A DNA stretch of 64,000 nt, from assembly GCA_020054095.1 (NCBI GenBank), contig JAGVMA010000052.1, forward strand, positions 124,001 to 188,000, in the 5' to 3' direction. The stretch comes from Bacteroidia bacterium. Its GTDB lineage: Bacteria > Bacteroidota > Bacteroidia > JADZBD01. Position 1 is the stretch's first letter. Every line of letters begins with the position of its first letter. The notes under the pieces are model-generated. The model made no database searches. It was given only the letters and a program-made list of their open reading frames with translations, and had not been told where the DNA came from. Positions 43,443-52,835 of the stretch are shown here, in pieces. The position numbers and the translations under genes are program-made.

Positions 43443-46400
43443 ATGAAACAAATCAAAACCATTAAAATCAACATTCATCAACTATTGATTAAATGTTTCA
43501 TCCCCGCTTTGTTATTTTTAACATTAACTGCAAAAGCCGACAATTATTTTTGGGTTGGCGGCACCGGTAATTGGTCAAACTATTCGCAACACTGGGCTAC
43601 CAGTTCGGGCGGTAATGTTTTTCACACACGTGTCCCATCGCCAAACGATACGGTAGTGTTTGATACACTATCGTTCGTTAATTATAACGATACTGTACAT
43701 TGCGATTCTATAATTTTAACTTGCTACACCATGCGCTGGGAACAGCAGCATTTGCATCCTGTTTTCAGGAACGCTGCAATATCTAATAGTAATATTTTGA
43801 AAATATATGGTTCTCTTTTGCTCGACACCGGTTTAACATGGGCTTATACTGGAAAAATATATTTTGAATCAATTGTAATCGGAAATAAAATACTTTCGGC
43901 CGGAAGGTATATTCCACTTTTATATTTCAGAAGCAATAGTGGCGGCTGGGCATTGCAAGATAGCTTGAGTGCAGGTAAAATGATTTTCAGTAACGGATTT
44001 TTTTATACCAATAATCAAAAAGTAAACTGTAATGAATTTAGGACAGTAATAGGAAACGGTGCTCAGATTTTTTTAGGAGAATCAGACATTTACACTTCTT
44101 TGTTTTCTATGCAACACCCCCCTTTATCACTCGATGCTGATAGTGCAACCATTTACCAGTCAAGCGGATATTTTTGGGGCGGAAATCAAACATATAATAG
44201 GGTTGTATTGCAGGGTTACTCTGTAATTTATCAAAATAATTATTTCTACAAATTTGAAACCGCTAACGGATGTATTATTAAAGGTTCTAATATCTTTGAC
44301 ACACTTTATTCGCATACGCCAGGCAGTGTAATCACCCTATTGGCGGGCACAACTCAAACCGTAAACGACTCGTTAATACTAAACGGCAACTGCGACACAC
44401 TTACAACTTTGGAGGGTGCCCCGGAAGGCTATAACGCTAATTTTTTCAAAAACAATTTGCCGGCAAATGTAAATGGGCTTGTTTTCGATGGTATAAGTAG
44501 CAACAATAACATTAACTGCAACTATTCAATCCCACTTGGCAATGCTACGGGCTGGAATATTTTAAGTTCGCCATCGCCACGCATACTTTATTGGGTGGGC
44601 GGCTCGGGCAACTGGAGCGATGCCCAACATTGGAGTACCACAAGTGGCGGTTCTGGTGGCAACTGCGCACCTAATCCGCTTGACGATGTGTTTTTTGATG
44701 CACAAAGTTTTGCTAATGGAAACGATACCGTGAAACAAGATTTAAGCATTTCGTATTGCCAAAACATGGACTGGACTGGAGCAACCTTATCGCCACAATT
44801 ACGTAACATTGGAACAATTAAAATTTGGGGTTCGCTAACATTTATTAATCAAATGACGGTGGCTAATGCCAACATACGCATGCGATCTAACCTACCGTTT
44901 AACACAATTACCAATGCCGGGCATAGTTACGCAAGCCTAACATTTAACGGATACGGCAATTTTCATACTAATGATGTAATTAATGTTTTGGGAGGTGTAT
45001 ATTTAGCTAACGGAAATGTGTTTACAAACGGAAACAATATTAATTGTGGAATTTTCAGTGCACTATCGGGCTGGCAAAAAAGTATTGACCTTACTAATGT
45101 TACAGTAAACTGTGCTAAATGGGATGTGGACGGCACTAATACATTTACCATTAACACTACTGGCTCAATAATAAACATGAGTACCGATAAATTTGGCAGT
45201 AACAATCAAATGTATAACATAGTAAACTATGCCGGCAAAGCGGGTGTTGGCATAGTTGAACCCAGCTATCAAAACTTTGGTAACAATAGTTTCAGGAAAG
45301 TAATAACTAATGGCAAAGTAATTATTTGGGGCGGCAACACATTTGATACCCTGCAATGCAACGGCAATGGATTTACAATTACACTCGATGCCGCATACAC
45401 GCAAACCATCAATAACCAATTTACTGCAAATGGAATTTGCGCAGCACCTATCGAAATAAAATCAACTGCTTACGGCAGTGCAGGCATTATTTTTAAAAAC
45501 AGCGGAAACGTTACACTTAACTATGTTATTTTAGAAGATGTGAATGCAACAGGCGGTGCAAATTTCACTGCTAACTTATGTTGCGCATTAACAAATGTTA
45601 CGGGCTGGAATGTGATTCCGATACCGAACAATACATTGTATTGGATTGGCGGCAGCGGCAATTGGGGCAATCCTGCACATTGGTCGCTCACGAGCGGTGG
45701 CACACCCAATATACCACAGTGCGTGCCCTGGCCTGTTAACGATGCTATTTTTGATGCCGCATCGTACATCAATTTAGGCGATGCTACACTTATTAATGTA
45801 ACCAATGCCTATTGCAAAAACATTGATTGGAGTGCGGCAACATTAAATCCAAATTTTACGAGCAATGCAAACTGTGCGCTAAATGTTTTTGCATCATTTA
45901 CACTAAACCAAAATATGACTAACGGAAATTACCCAACTGTTTTTCGTTCTGCTCAAGCCGGCAATACAATTAACACCGCCACACAGCCAATGGGCGGAAT
46001 TGAATTGCGAGGCATAGGTGGTGATTGGACTGCCGCATCGGCAATTGTATCAGATAGCATAAGCTTAAATAACGGAACATTTAATTTGGCAGGACAACAA
46101 TTAAACACAGGTAACTTTATTTCTAATGGCGGTGATACAAGAACTTTACTTTTAGATACGGCACAAATACGTGCAAACAACTGGCTGCTATCAAGCACCA
46201 ATCTTACACTCGATGCCGATAGCGCAAGCATAACTTTAACAGGAACAAAATTTAATGGTGCTAACAATAATTACCTGAGCTTGCTTACAACAGGCGATGC
46301 AAACATTTACTCATCAGATAGTTTTAAAATCGTAGTGCTTTCGCGGATTGATACAGTAATGAACGATATGAGTGTGGACTCATTAGTGCTAAACAACGCT

Positions 46401-47651
46401 GGCATGCAATTAACCGTTACAGCCGGAAAAATTATCACTATCAATAACAGCATAAGCACTAATGCCAACTCGGGCGCGCCATTAGCTATTGAGTGCATGA
46501 CGCAAGGTAGTGTGAGCTATTTTAAAAAATTGCAGGATACCGTTTGCCTCGATTTTATAGAAATACGCGATGTGGACACGCTTGGCGGTGCTGTATTTTT
46601 TGCCGGACTTAACGGCAGCAAAAGTGGCAATGCTAACGGATGGCTTTTGCAAGATTGCAACCCAGTTTATAGTAATGTGTGGCCAGGCGATGCCGGTTAC
46701 GATACCATTGCCAATAATTTTGATTTATTAAAAATTGGTATTGCATATAACGAAACAGGTACCATCCGCCCTAATGCATCACTTAACTGGGTGGGACAAC
46801 CTTGCCCCGACTGGAACCGAATTTTTACAGACACCACCGATATTAAGCATGCCGATTGCGATGGCAGCGGAATTGTTGACATGAATGATACACTTGCTGT
46901 ATCGCTGAATTACAACAGTTGGCATGCCGCTAATCAAAAAATAAATACATTGCAAAGCGTGGGCTTACCACTTTATATTGATATGCCATATACGCAAGTA
47001 GTGCCTGGCCAAACGGTAACCATTCCTATAAAACTCGGTACTGCATTTACTACTGCTACCAATGTTTATGGCATTGCATTTACAGTTACTTATCAGCAAA
47101 GCAAAATAGCACCCGGTAGCATGAGCTTTAGTTACAACAACTCGTGGCTAATTGCGAACAATACAGGATTTGGTTTTGCAAAAAACTTTTTTACGCAAGG
47201 CGAAACCGATTTTGCTATTACACGTATCAATCACACCAATGCTACCGATACGGGCGAAATTGCATCTATCACACTCACAATTGACCCTAACGCAAGCGGT
47301 GCGCTTAAAATGTTTATCACCGATATTAAATTAATAGATGCCAACGAAAACGAAATAGATGTGCAAACCATGAGCGGCTCTATGACCATACTTGGCATCA
47401 GCGAATATGGCAGCGCCACGGCTGTAAATGTTTTCCCTAACCCAAGCAGCGGACAATTTATATTAGACGATGCGGCTATTGGAAACGGTGCCCAACTTTA
47501 TGTTTACGATGCGCTGGGCAACACCGTGCAAGCGCTAACCATTACACAGCAAAACCAATTAATAGATATAAGCCAACAACCTAAAGGGATTTACATTATT
47601 AAAGTTATTACCCAAGAAAAAGTTTATACCGCAAGGGTGGTGATAGAATGA
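43443..47651 (+). CDS. Giant T9SS-secreted repeat protein with dockerin- and cohesin-like parts
   Basis: A 1402-residue secreted protein. Signal peptide to ~32 (...FLTLTAKA). Three repeats of about 350 residues begin with FWVGGTGNWSNYSQHW (~36), YWVGGSGNWSDAQHWS (~382) and YWIGGSGNWGNPAHWS (~733); each continues as beta-helix-like, Asn/Thr-rich sequence with few charges. At ~1077-1165 are two dockerin-like calcium loops (PGDAGYDTIANNFDLL, degenerate, and ADCDGSGIVDMNDTLA). A cohesin-like beta-sandwich follows (~1180-1320; PGQTVTIPIKLGTA ... GEIASITLTI) and then the type A sorting domain (VFPNPSSGQF ... KGIYIIKV). Likely a surface adhesin or matrix protein; no enzyme domain seen. Confidence 0.85.
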   Translation: MKQIKTIKINIHQLLIKCFIPALLFLTLTAKADNYFWVGGTGNWSNYSQHWATSSGGNVFHTRVPSPNDTVVFDTLSFVNYNDTVHCDSIILTCYTMRWEQQHLHPVFRNAAISNSNILKIYGSLLLDTGLTWAYTGKIYFESIVIGNKILSAGRYIPLLYFRSNSGGWALQDSLSAGKMIFSNGFFYTNNQKVNCNEFRTVIGNGAQIFLGESDIYTSLFSMQHPPLSLDADSATIYQSSGYFWGGNQTYNRVVLQGYSVIYQNNYFYKFETANGCIIKGSNIFDTLYSHTPGSVITLLAGTTQTVNDSLILNGNCDTLTTLEGAPEGYNANFFKNNLPANVNGLVFDGISSNNNINCNYSIPLGNATGWNILSSPSPRILYWVGGSGNWSDAQHWSTTSGGSGGNCAPNPLDDVFFDAQSFANGNDTVKQDLSISYCQNMDWTGATLSPQLRNIGTIKIWGSLTFINQMTVANANIRMRSNLPFNTITNAGHSYASLTFNGYGNFHTNDVINVLGGVYLANGNVFTNGNNINCGIFSALSGWQKSIDLTNVTVNCAKWDVDGTNTFTINTTGSIINMSTDKFGSNNQMYNIVNYAGKAGVGIVEPSYQNFGNNSFRKVITNGKVIIWGGNTFDTLQCNGNGFTITLDAAYTQTINNQFTANGICAAPIEIKSTAYGSAGIIFKNSGNVTLNYVILEDVNATGGANFTANLCCALTNVTGWNVIPIPNNTLYWIGGSGNWGNPAHWSLTSGGTPNIPQCVPWPVNDAIFDAASYINLGDATLINVTNAYCKNIDWSAATLNPNFTSNANCALNVFASFTLNQNMTNGNYPTVFRSAQAGNTINTATQPMGGIELRGIGGDWTAASAIVSDSISLNNGTFNLAGQQLNTGNFISNGGDTRTLLLDTAQIRANNWLLSSTNLTLDADSASITLTGTKFNGANNNYLSLLTTGDANIYSSDSFKIVVLSRIDTVMNDMSVDSLVLNNAGMQLTVTAGKIITINNSISTNANSGAPLAIECMTQGSVSYFKKLQDTVCLDFIEIRDVDTLGGAVFFAGLNGSKSGNANGWLLQDCNPVYSNVWPGDAGYDTIANNFDLLKIGIAYNETGTIRPNASLNWVGQPCPDWNRIFTDTTDIKHADCDGSGIVDMNDTLAVSLNYNSWHAANQKINTLQSVGLPLYIDMPYTQVVPGQTVTIPIKLGTAFTTATNVYGIAFTVTYQQSKIAPGSMSFSYNNSWLIANNTGFGFAKNFFTQGETDFAITRINHTNATDTGEIASITLTIDPNASGALKMFITDIKLIDANENEIDVQTMSGSMTILGISEYGSATAVNVFPNPSSGQFILDDAAIGNGAQLYVYDALGNTVQALTITQQNQLIDISQQPKGIYIIKVITQEKVYTARVVIE

Positions 47652-47760
47652 TTTTTTTTGGGGAACAAAAAATGAACTTTGAACAAGTAAGAAAACTTTT
47701 AAATTAATTTTTTAGCCACAAAATTGTAACCCACATTTGAAAATACAAAACACCCAACAC

Positions 47761-49290
47761 ATGAAAACACTATTTATCTACATTTTCACTTTGCTATTAG
47801 TAAATGTAAATGCACAGCAGCACATTACTTTTCAGAAGGAAATAAAATCAAATGGGCAAGCAATGGATATTATTGATATTAACCAATGCGCTGATGGATC
47901 ATATTTGGTTTTAGCAATGAACGACATCGGCTCCCCCAATGTTGTTAAACTCAACAATATTGGGGGCGTCATCTGGTCAAAATCCTTATTCGGGAACATA
48001 GATTATCATAGAATTGGAGAAAAAACTGGTGGAGGATATTATCTCTGTGGAAGCATTTTAGATACCGGAGGATATTACCCCGCTCTTGTGTTTCTAACTA
48101 ACCAAGGAGACTTTGTTAGTGGTAAATTCTATAAACGACTAAACTCATATTCAATTGACATGTATAGCCCTTATAAAATAAAACAAATGAGCAACGGAAA
48201 CTTTCTTATATCTGCTAACTCAGATGAAAGCATGGGCATTATTAGAACAGATGACATGGGCAATGTCATTTTCAGCAAGTACTTTAGTAGTGATTCAACA
48301 AAAAATCCATCGTTTGATTTGTCTGAAACAAGTGATGGGGGAATAATCAGCTGCGGAAAATCTGATTCCTATAAAATGTTTGTAAAAATTGATGCTTCAG
48401 GAAATTTGCAGTGGTCTAAAACATTTATTGAGCCTAACTATTACACACATATTAAAAGTATTACTCGTACATACGATGGAAACATTGTCGCAGTTGGGTT
48501 TGAATCAGACATAAATGGAAATACGTATTGTGGATTTGTAATGAAAATAGATAATGCGGGCAATATACTTTGGCATAAAAGATATTCAGATCAAAACAAC
48601 CAAATATATTTTTTAGATATTAATGAAATATGGGGCGGTAATTTGGTTATTTCTACTCGTTATCCTTATACTTACGCCCCGGCTGTTTTAGTAACAGACA
48701 ACTCGGGTAATATTTTGAGTTCAAATACAGTAGCTAATATTGGCGCATTTAATTATCATTTAAAGAAAATCAACAATGATGATATTTTACTCTCTATGAC
48801 TGGAACTGATTTTCAGACACAACTCTTTCGATCTTTATTATTTAAGTCCGATTGGATCAGTATGCTATGGTGTGATAAAACGAATTTTCCTTTAACTGTT
48901 ACAAATGTTGACCATAGCAACACTACTTTTTCCTCCAATGTAACTACCTACAGCGGATGTATTGCTAATAGTATATCGTTAACAACAACGGCCAACAACA
49001 ATATTACCTCCACCGACTATTGTGCATCTACTTCAATTACAGAAAACAAAAAGGAAGGCAGCATAGAAATATTTCCAAATCCAAGCAATGGTTATTTTAA
49101 CATTAAAACTAGTTTGCAAAATTTTTCAGTGTCAGTTTATGATGTATTGGGTAACGTAGTTTACAATGTTGCAAATACCACACAGCTAAATTTAGCTAAC
49201 CAAGCAAAGGGCGTTTATTATATTCAGCTTACCGATTTATCGGGCAGTGGTGCACAATCTGTGCTTTCAGAAAAAGTTATAATTCAATAA
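47761..49290 (+). CDS. T9SS-secreted beta-propeller-like protein
   Basis: A 509-residue secreted protein. ATG 47761 gives a good signal peptide (MKTLFIYIFTLLLVNVNAQQ); an upstream start at 47737 adds only polar residues. Residues ~30-390 consist of ~50-residue repeats of the pattern GGYYLCG...VKLNNIGGVIWSK, seen as SNGNFLISANSDE, SDGGIISCGKSD and YDGNIVAVGFESD, with 'D-x-x-G-N-I-L-W' turns, as in many Bacteroidota propellers. A type A sorting domain closes it (IFPNPSNGYF ... AKGVYYIQL). Function unknown. It is 110 bp from the giant protein and ends in a very long hairpin. Confidence 0.82.
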   Translation: MKTLFIYIFTLLLVNVNAQQHITFQKEIKSNGQAMDIIDINQCADGSYLVLAMNDIGSPNVVKLNNIGGVIWSKSLFGNIDYHRIGEKTGGGYYLCGSILDTGGYYPALVFLTNQGDFVSGKFYKRLNSYSIDMYSPYKIKQMSNGNFLISANSDESMGIIRTDDMGNVIFSKYFSSDSTKNPSFDLSETSDGGIISCGKSDSYKMFVKIDASGNLQWSKTFIEPNYYTHIKSITRTYDGNIVAVGFESDINGNTYCGFVMKIDNAGNILWHKRYSDQNNQIYFLDINEIWGGNLVISTRYPYTYAPAVLVTDNSGNILSSNTVANIGAFNYHLKKINNDDILLSMTGTDFQTQLFRSLLFKSDWISMLWCDKTNFPLTVTNVDHSNTTFSSNVTTYSGCIANSISLTTTANNNITSTDYCASTSITENKKEGSIEIFPNPSNGYFNIKTSLQNFSVSVYDVLGNVVYNVANTTQLNLANQAKGVYYIQLTDLSGSGAQSVLSEKVIIQ

Positions 49291-49293
49291 AAA

Positions 49294-49352
49294 TATCATT
49301 TCATAAAAAAAACGTGGCGCAAATTGCGCCACGTTTTTTTTATGAAATGATA
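49294..49352. terminator. 59-bp near-perfect hairpin, bidirectional terminator
   Basis: A 29-bp arm (49294-49322) and its exact reverse complement (49324-49352) around a single central A. The core is ACGTGGCGCAA with eight A before it and eight T after it. It serves the plus-strand T9SS gene and, on the minus strand, would end the sorting-domain remnant. Confidence 0.9.
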
Positions 49353-49360
49353 AATACTAC

Positions 49361-49469
49361 TTAGTTACGCACAATTTTTTGGGTAAATACTTGGCCATTG
49401 TAAGTAGCTTTTACAAAATAGGTACCTGCTTGGTATTGGCTCATGTCAAAATAGTTGAGAAATTAATAC
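49361..49469 (-). pseudogene. Remnant of a T9SS C-terminal sorting domain
   Basis: On the minus strand the last ~30 codons of a type A sorting domain survive: NYFDMSQYQAGTYFVKATYN then GQVFTQKIVRN and a TAA at 49361-49363. The pattern 'D-M-S-x-Y-x-A-G-T-Y-F-V' is the usual final block. Upstream of about 49469 the frame has no sorting-domain or other recognisable sequence, so the body of the gene has been lost. A short inverted repeat (CTCCC...GGGAG, 49475-49493 approximately) lies at the break. Confidence 0.7.
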
Positions 49470-49502
49470 CGAAACTCCCGAAATTTTAGGGAGGATAAAT
49501 AG

Positions 49503-50600
49503 CTAAAACGCTTCGCCAATGGTTAAATAAAAACCAGTTGATTGGTAACCCAATCCATAATCAATACGAATATTTATTTTTCGCTTTTTATCTAATTGTA
49601 ATCGCAAGCCGGCACCGCAGTTATAACGCAAGTTAGCAGTGCTTAGCTGCGATACTTTTTCTGCCACCATTCCGGCACCTGCAAAAGCAACTAATCCAAT
49701 TCGCCAAAACAATGGCGCACGGTATTCGGCTTGTGCAAGCACTAAATTAGTGCCACGGTACTTTCCTTCAAAATAACCACGCAAGCGCTTTGTGCCACCA
49801 AGCATTGCCATTTGATGAAATGGAACAGCGCCATTTAAAAAAATAGCAGCGCCATTTATCGCCAACACATGTTTTTTAAAGACTGAAAAATAGTTGCTCG
49901 CATCTATTGAAAATCGGTTGTAATTAAAATCACTGCCTGTAAAACCCCTTTCGGCATAAAACATAGTTTCCATCAAAAAACCGTTTGAAGGGAAAAATAT
50001 ACTGTTTCGCGAATCGTAGTTAACTAAAACTCCCAAACCAGAAACCCTGCCACCATTATAGCCAATTGGTTTCTCGGTAAGTAAAAGTCCGCTCGAATCG
50101 CGGTGGTCAATTTTAAAATCATCATACACATATCTCACACCGCAATAAATATTTTGTTTCAGTTTGTGCAGCGCATTTAATCTTATTCGCGGATAAACAG
50201 CATCGTATTTTTCAATGTATTCGTGCGGCACGCTGTTTCCTGTTCCAAAATAATTGAAAACATATTTGTAATAACCTATTTCGCCATAAATCCAATATTT
50301 TTTGTTTTTCAAAAACAATTGAAAAGGTAAATAAATTAGCACCTGCTTCAGCTGAGTGTAAACTATACCAAAGTTTATGCTTGAACGCTGCGCATTTAAG
50401 CTATCAGATTTAAAATTGAAAGTGAACAATCCGGCTGCACCACCGCCAAGTTTTGTGTCGGGCGAAAAAAACAGAACCGGAAATGCAGCTAATTTTGGTT
50501 TATTGGTTTTTAATGAATCGGGATTAGCGAATAATGTATTGCAGAAAAAAAGGGCAAAAGAGATTGCTGCGGTGATAAAAAATGTTCGTGCAAAAATCAA
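49503..50600 (-). CDS. Omp85/BamA-TamA-like outer-membrane barrel without POTRA domains
   Basis: A 365-residue protein: N-terminal signal peptide (FFITAAISFALFFCNTLFA) followed directly by a surface-antigen (D15) barrel. It has the barrel's conserved strands (YGEIGYYKYVFNYFGTGN, VLVNYDSRNSIFFPSNGFLMET) and the lid-loop-like GGTKRLRGYFEGKYRG, where R-G-Y matches the Omp85 VRGF/Y motif, and ends in Phe. No POTRA domain is seen, so it is not BamA itself; such short members occur in Bacteroidota with unknown roles. It follows the broken DUF547 gene by 11 bases. Confidence 0.82.
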   Translation of the reverse strand: MIFARTFFITAAISFALFFCNTLFANPDSLKTNKPKLAAFPVLFFSPDTKLGGGAAGLFTFNFKSDSLNAQRSSINFGIVYTQLKQVLIYLPFQLFLKNKKYWIYGEIGYYKYVFNYFGTGNSVPHEYIEKYDAVYPRIRLNALHKLKQNIYCGVRYVYDDFKIDHRDSSGLLLTEKPIGYNGGRVSGLGVLVNYDSRNSIFFPSNGFLMETMFYAERGFTGSDFNYNRFSIDASNYFSVFKKHVLAINGAAIFLNGAVPFHQMAMLGGTKRLRGYFEGKYRGTNLVLAQAEYRAPLFWRIGLVAFAGAGMVAEKVSQLSTANLRYNCGAGLRLQLDKKRKINIRIDYGLGYQSTGFYLTIGEAF

Positions 50601-50611
50601 AAACGGATTGT

Positions 50612-51363
50612 TTAAATTTCTTTGTACTTACTTAACTCCATTGTCCAATTATAATTACTGTGAGTTATTTTGGGTTTCTTTCCATCAGGAATAACTTTGT
50701 GCTTATCAAGCAAAGCGTAAATACCTTTTTTGCCACCAAAATCGGCCTTAAACCATTTTAATAGCATGGGAACTTCCACCGTATTTTTTTCTTTATCGTA
50801 AACCGATTCGGCTGTGATATAACCTGTTGTTGCCATTTGCAATTGCTCATCAATTTTATCGGCATCGTAAAATGCAACTGCAGGGCAACTTTTTGCTCCA
50901 CAGTTTAAAGCAAAGTGAATGCGGTAATCTACTTTTTCTACTCGGCATTTTTTTTCAAAACTACTTTTGAAAATTGTATTAAAGTAGCCCAGCGAATATT
51001 TGTTTTTGCTTCGTCTTAAAATTCCGTGCTCAATATCATCGAGCGATAATTTTTTGCCGGCAACAACTATAAACTTATCGCTGTAAAAAGCCGAACGCTT
51101 TTTAAACTTATCGGGCTTGGCTTTTAATGTTGCCTGCACATAAGCGTTGTACACATTTATCCAAAATGCTTTTTAGTATTGTCGGAATTTAATTCTGATG
51201 TTAAATCGGCTAAACTTGCTTTGGCAAGCGAATCAATGTATGGCTGATAATTTTCATCTGACCTCACTGCTAATAAAAAATCTTGCGAAATTGCAACCAA
51301 TCTTCCGGCAAAACTGCTTTTAAAAATCATTATCGAAAATAAAATAAATGTCGTTTTTCTCAT
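50612..51363 (-). pseudogene. DUF547 protein split by a one-base deletion
   Basis: Two frames on the minus strand form one DUF547 protein. The first (51363-51157) encodes a signal peptide and the N-terminal part to DNTKKHFG. The second (51154-50612) begins inside the family's most conserved motif (N-x-Y-N-A). Adding one A to the five-A run at 51170-51174 restores KKAFWINVYNAYVQATL across the junction and makes the whole frame 753 bases, exactly 250 residues plus stop. Also present: NCGAKSCPAV, another DUF547 block. Likely a periplasmic protein of unknown function. It could be dead, slip at the A run, or be a sequencing error. Confidence 0.85.
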
Positions 51364-51436
51364 TTAAAACTGTATTGTAAAATAATACGTAATATTAGAC
51401 AATTAAGATTTTAACACATTAAAACAATCAAAAAAA

Positions 51437-51769
51437 ATGAACACATATTACAACCCTGATGATTTAAAAAAATTTGGCAACATTGGCGAATTTCAAAAAG
51501 AACTTGCCGATAAGTTTTTTGCATACTATGGTGAAACATTTAAAGATGGGGCACTTACAGCCCGCGAAAAATCGCTTATAGCATTGGCCGTGGCACATGC
51601 ACTAAAATGCCCCTATTGTATAGAAGCATACACAGTTGATACGCTTGAAAAAGGATGTGATGAAGCACAAATGATGGAGGCCGTGCATGTTTCAGCAGCA
51701 TTAGCGGCAGGTATAAATTTGGTTCATTCCGTGCAAATGATGAATAAATACAAAGAACTTTCGATGTAA
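51437..51769 (+). CDS. Arsenosugar-cluster CMD (alkylhydroperoxidase-like) protein
   Basis: A 110-residue carboxymuconolactone decarboxylase (AhpD-fold) protein: the CxxC motif CPYCIEAYT with the following Glu/His pattern (MMEAVHVSAALAAG). It is the type found with ArsS and ArsM ('arsenosugar biosynthesis-associated peroxidase-like'). Its exact role is unknown; a thiol redox or lyase step is possible. Its stop is 3 bases before the arsS start, so it heads the operon. Confidence 0.9.
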   Translation: MNTYYNPDDLKKFGNIGEFQKELADKFFAYYGETFKDGALTAREKSLIALAVAHALKCPYCIEAYTVDTLEKGCDEAQMMEAVHVSAALAAGINLVHSVQMMNKYKELSM

Positions 51770-51772
51770 TAT

Positions 51773-52834
51773 ATGGAGTTCGCAACAAAATCATTAAAAA
51801 GCAGAGCCAATGAATTAGCGCGCGTAGAAAAACAATTGCAGATTTTAAGCAACACTGCAACTAACGGAAACGCGCATAAATCATTTACTAATAAATTAAA
51901 AGAATCTAACCTCTTTCCGCTTACGCCTACTGCCCTCGAAATTTTTCAGATTAACGTAGGCAAAATGTGTAACCAAGTTTGCAAACATTGCCATGTAGAT
52001 GCCGGGCCCGATAGAAAAGAAATTATGACGCGTGAAACGATGCAGCGATGCATTGAGGCAATAAAAATATCGGGTGCTCACACAGTTGATTTAACTGGCG
52101 GTGCACCGGAAATGAATCCTGATTTCAGATGGTTTGTTGAAGAAATTTCAAAAACGGGTGTGAGTAAAATCATTGTTCGTTGTAATTTAACAATTATTGT
52201 AGCCAATGCTAAATACAATGATTTGCCGGAGTTTTTTAGAAAGCACAACATAGAAGTAGTTTCTTCATTGCCTTATTTTACTGCCGCCAAAACCGATTCG
52301 CAGCGTGGCGATGGTGTTTTTGAAAAATCAATAAAAGCATTAAAAATGCTGAACGAAGTTGGTTACGGAAAAACAGGAACAGACTTAAATCTAAATTTAG
52401 TTTACAATCCATCGGGGGCATTTATGCCATCTTCACAAGCTATATTGGAACAAGAGTTTAAGAAAAAACTAAAAACACTTTACGATATAGATTTTAATTC
52501 TCTCTTTGCCATTACAAATTTACCGGTAAGTCGCTTTTTAGAATATTTAATTGCAAGTGGCAATTACGAATCATATATGGATAAGCTGATTGCCGCTTAC
52601 AATCCGGTGGCCGCAGCAGGCGTTATGTGTCGCAATACCATTTCTGTTTCGTGGGATGGTTTTTTATATGATTGCGATTTTAATCAGATGCTTGAACTAA
52701 AAGTAGCAACAAAGGAGCAGCACGTTTCAAATTTTAATTTAAAAACTTTAGCCGAACGAAACATTATTGTTAACCAACATTGCTATGGCTGCACAGCCGG
52801 TGCAGGTTCGAGCTGCGGAGGCACCACTGCATAA
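51773..52834 (+). CDS. arsS: Radical SAM protein ArsS
   Basis: A 353-residue radical SAM enzyme that joins a 5'-deoxyadenosyl group from SAM to dimethylarsinite in arsenosugar synthesis. The iron-sulfur site is MCNQVCKHCHVDAGP (CxxxCxxC) near residue 65. The C-terminal auxiliary region has HCYGCTAGAGSSCGG, a Cys-rich end typical of this family, which was earlier described as selenocysteine-associated; only Cys codons occur here. DFNQMLEL and CRNTISVSWDGFLYDCDF are also family blocks. It overlaps nothing and runs 2 bases short of the next gene. Confidence 0.95.
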   Translation: MEFATKSLKSRANELARVEKQLQILSNTATNGNAHKSFTNKLKESNLFPLTPTALEIFQINVGKMCNQVCKHCHVDAGPDRKEIMTRETMQRCIEAIKISGAHTVDLTGGAPEMNPDFRWFVEEISKTGVSKIIVRCNLTIIVANAKYNDLPEFFRKHNIEVVSSLPYFTAAKTDSQRGDGVFEKSIKALKMLNEVGYGKTGTDLNLNLVYNPSGAFMPSSQAILEQEFKKKLKTLYDIDFNSLFAITNLPVSRFLEYLIASGNYESYMDKLIAAYNPVAAAGVMCRNTISVSWDGFLYDCDFNQMLELKVATKEQHVSNFNLKTLAERNIIVNQHCYGCTAGAGSSCGGTTA

Positions 52835-52835
52835 A

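Noticed and set aside
52767-52835. Upstream extension of the first ars glycosyltransferase
   Set aside because: The extension lies inside arsS in another frame and has no family similarity; ATG 52836 matches the usual N-terminus.
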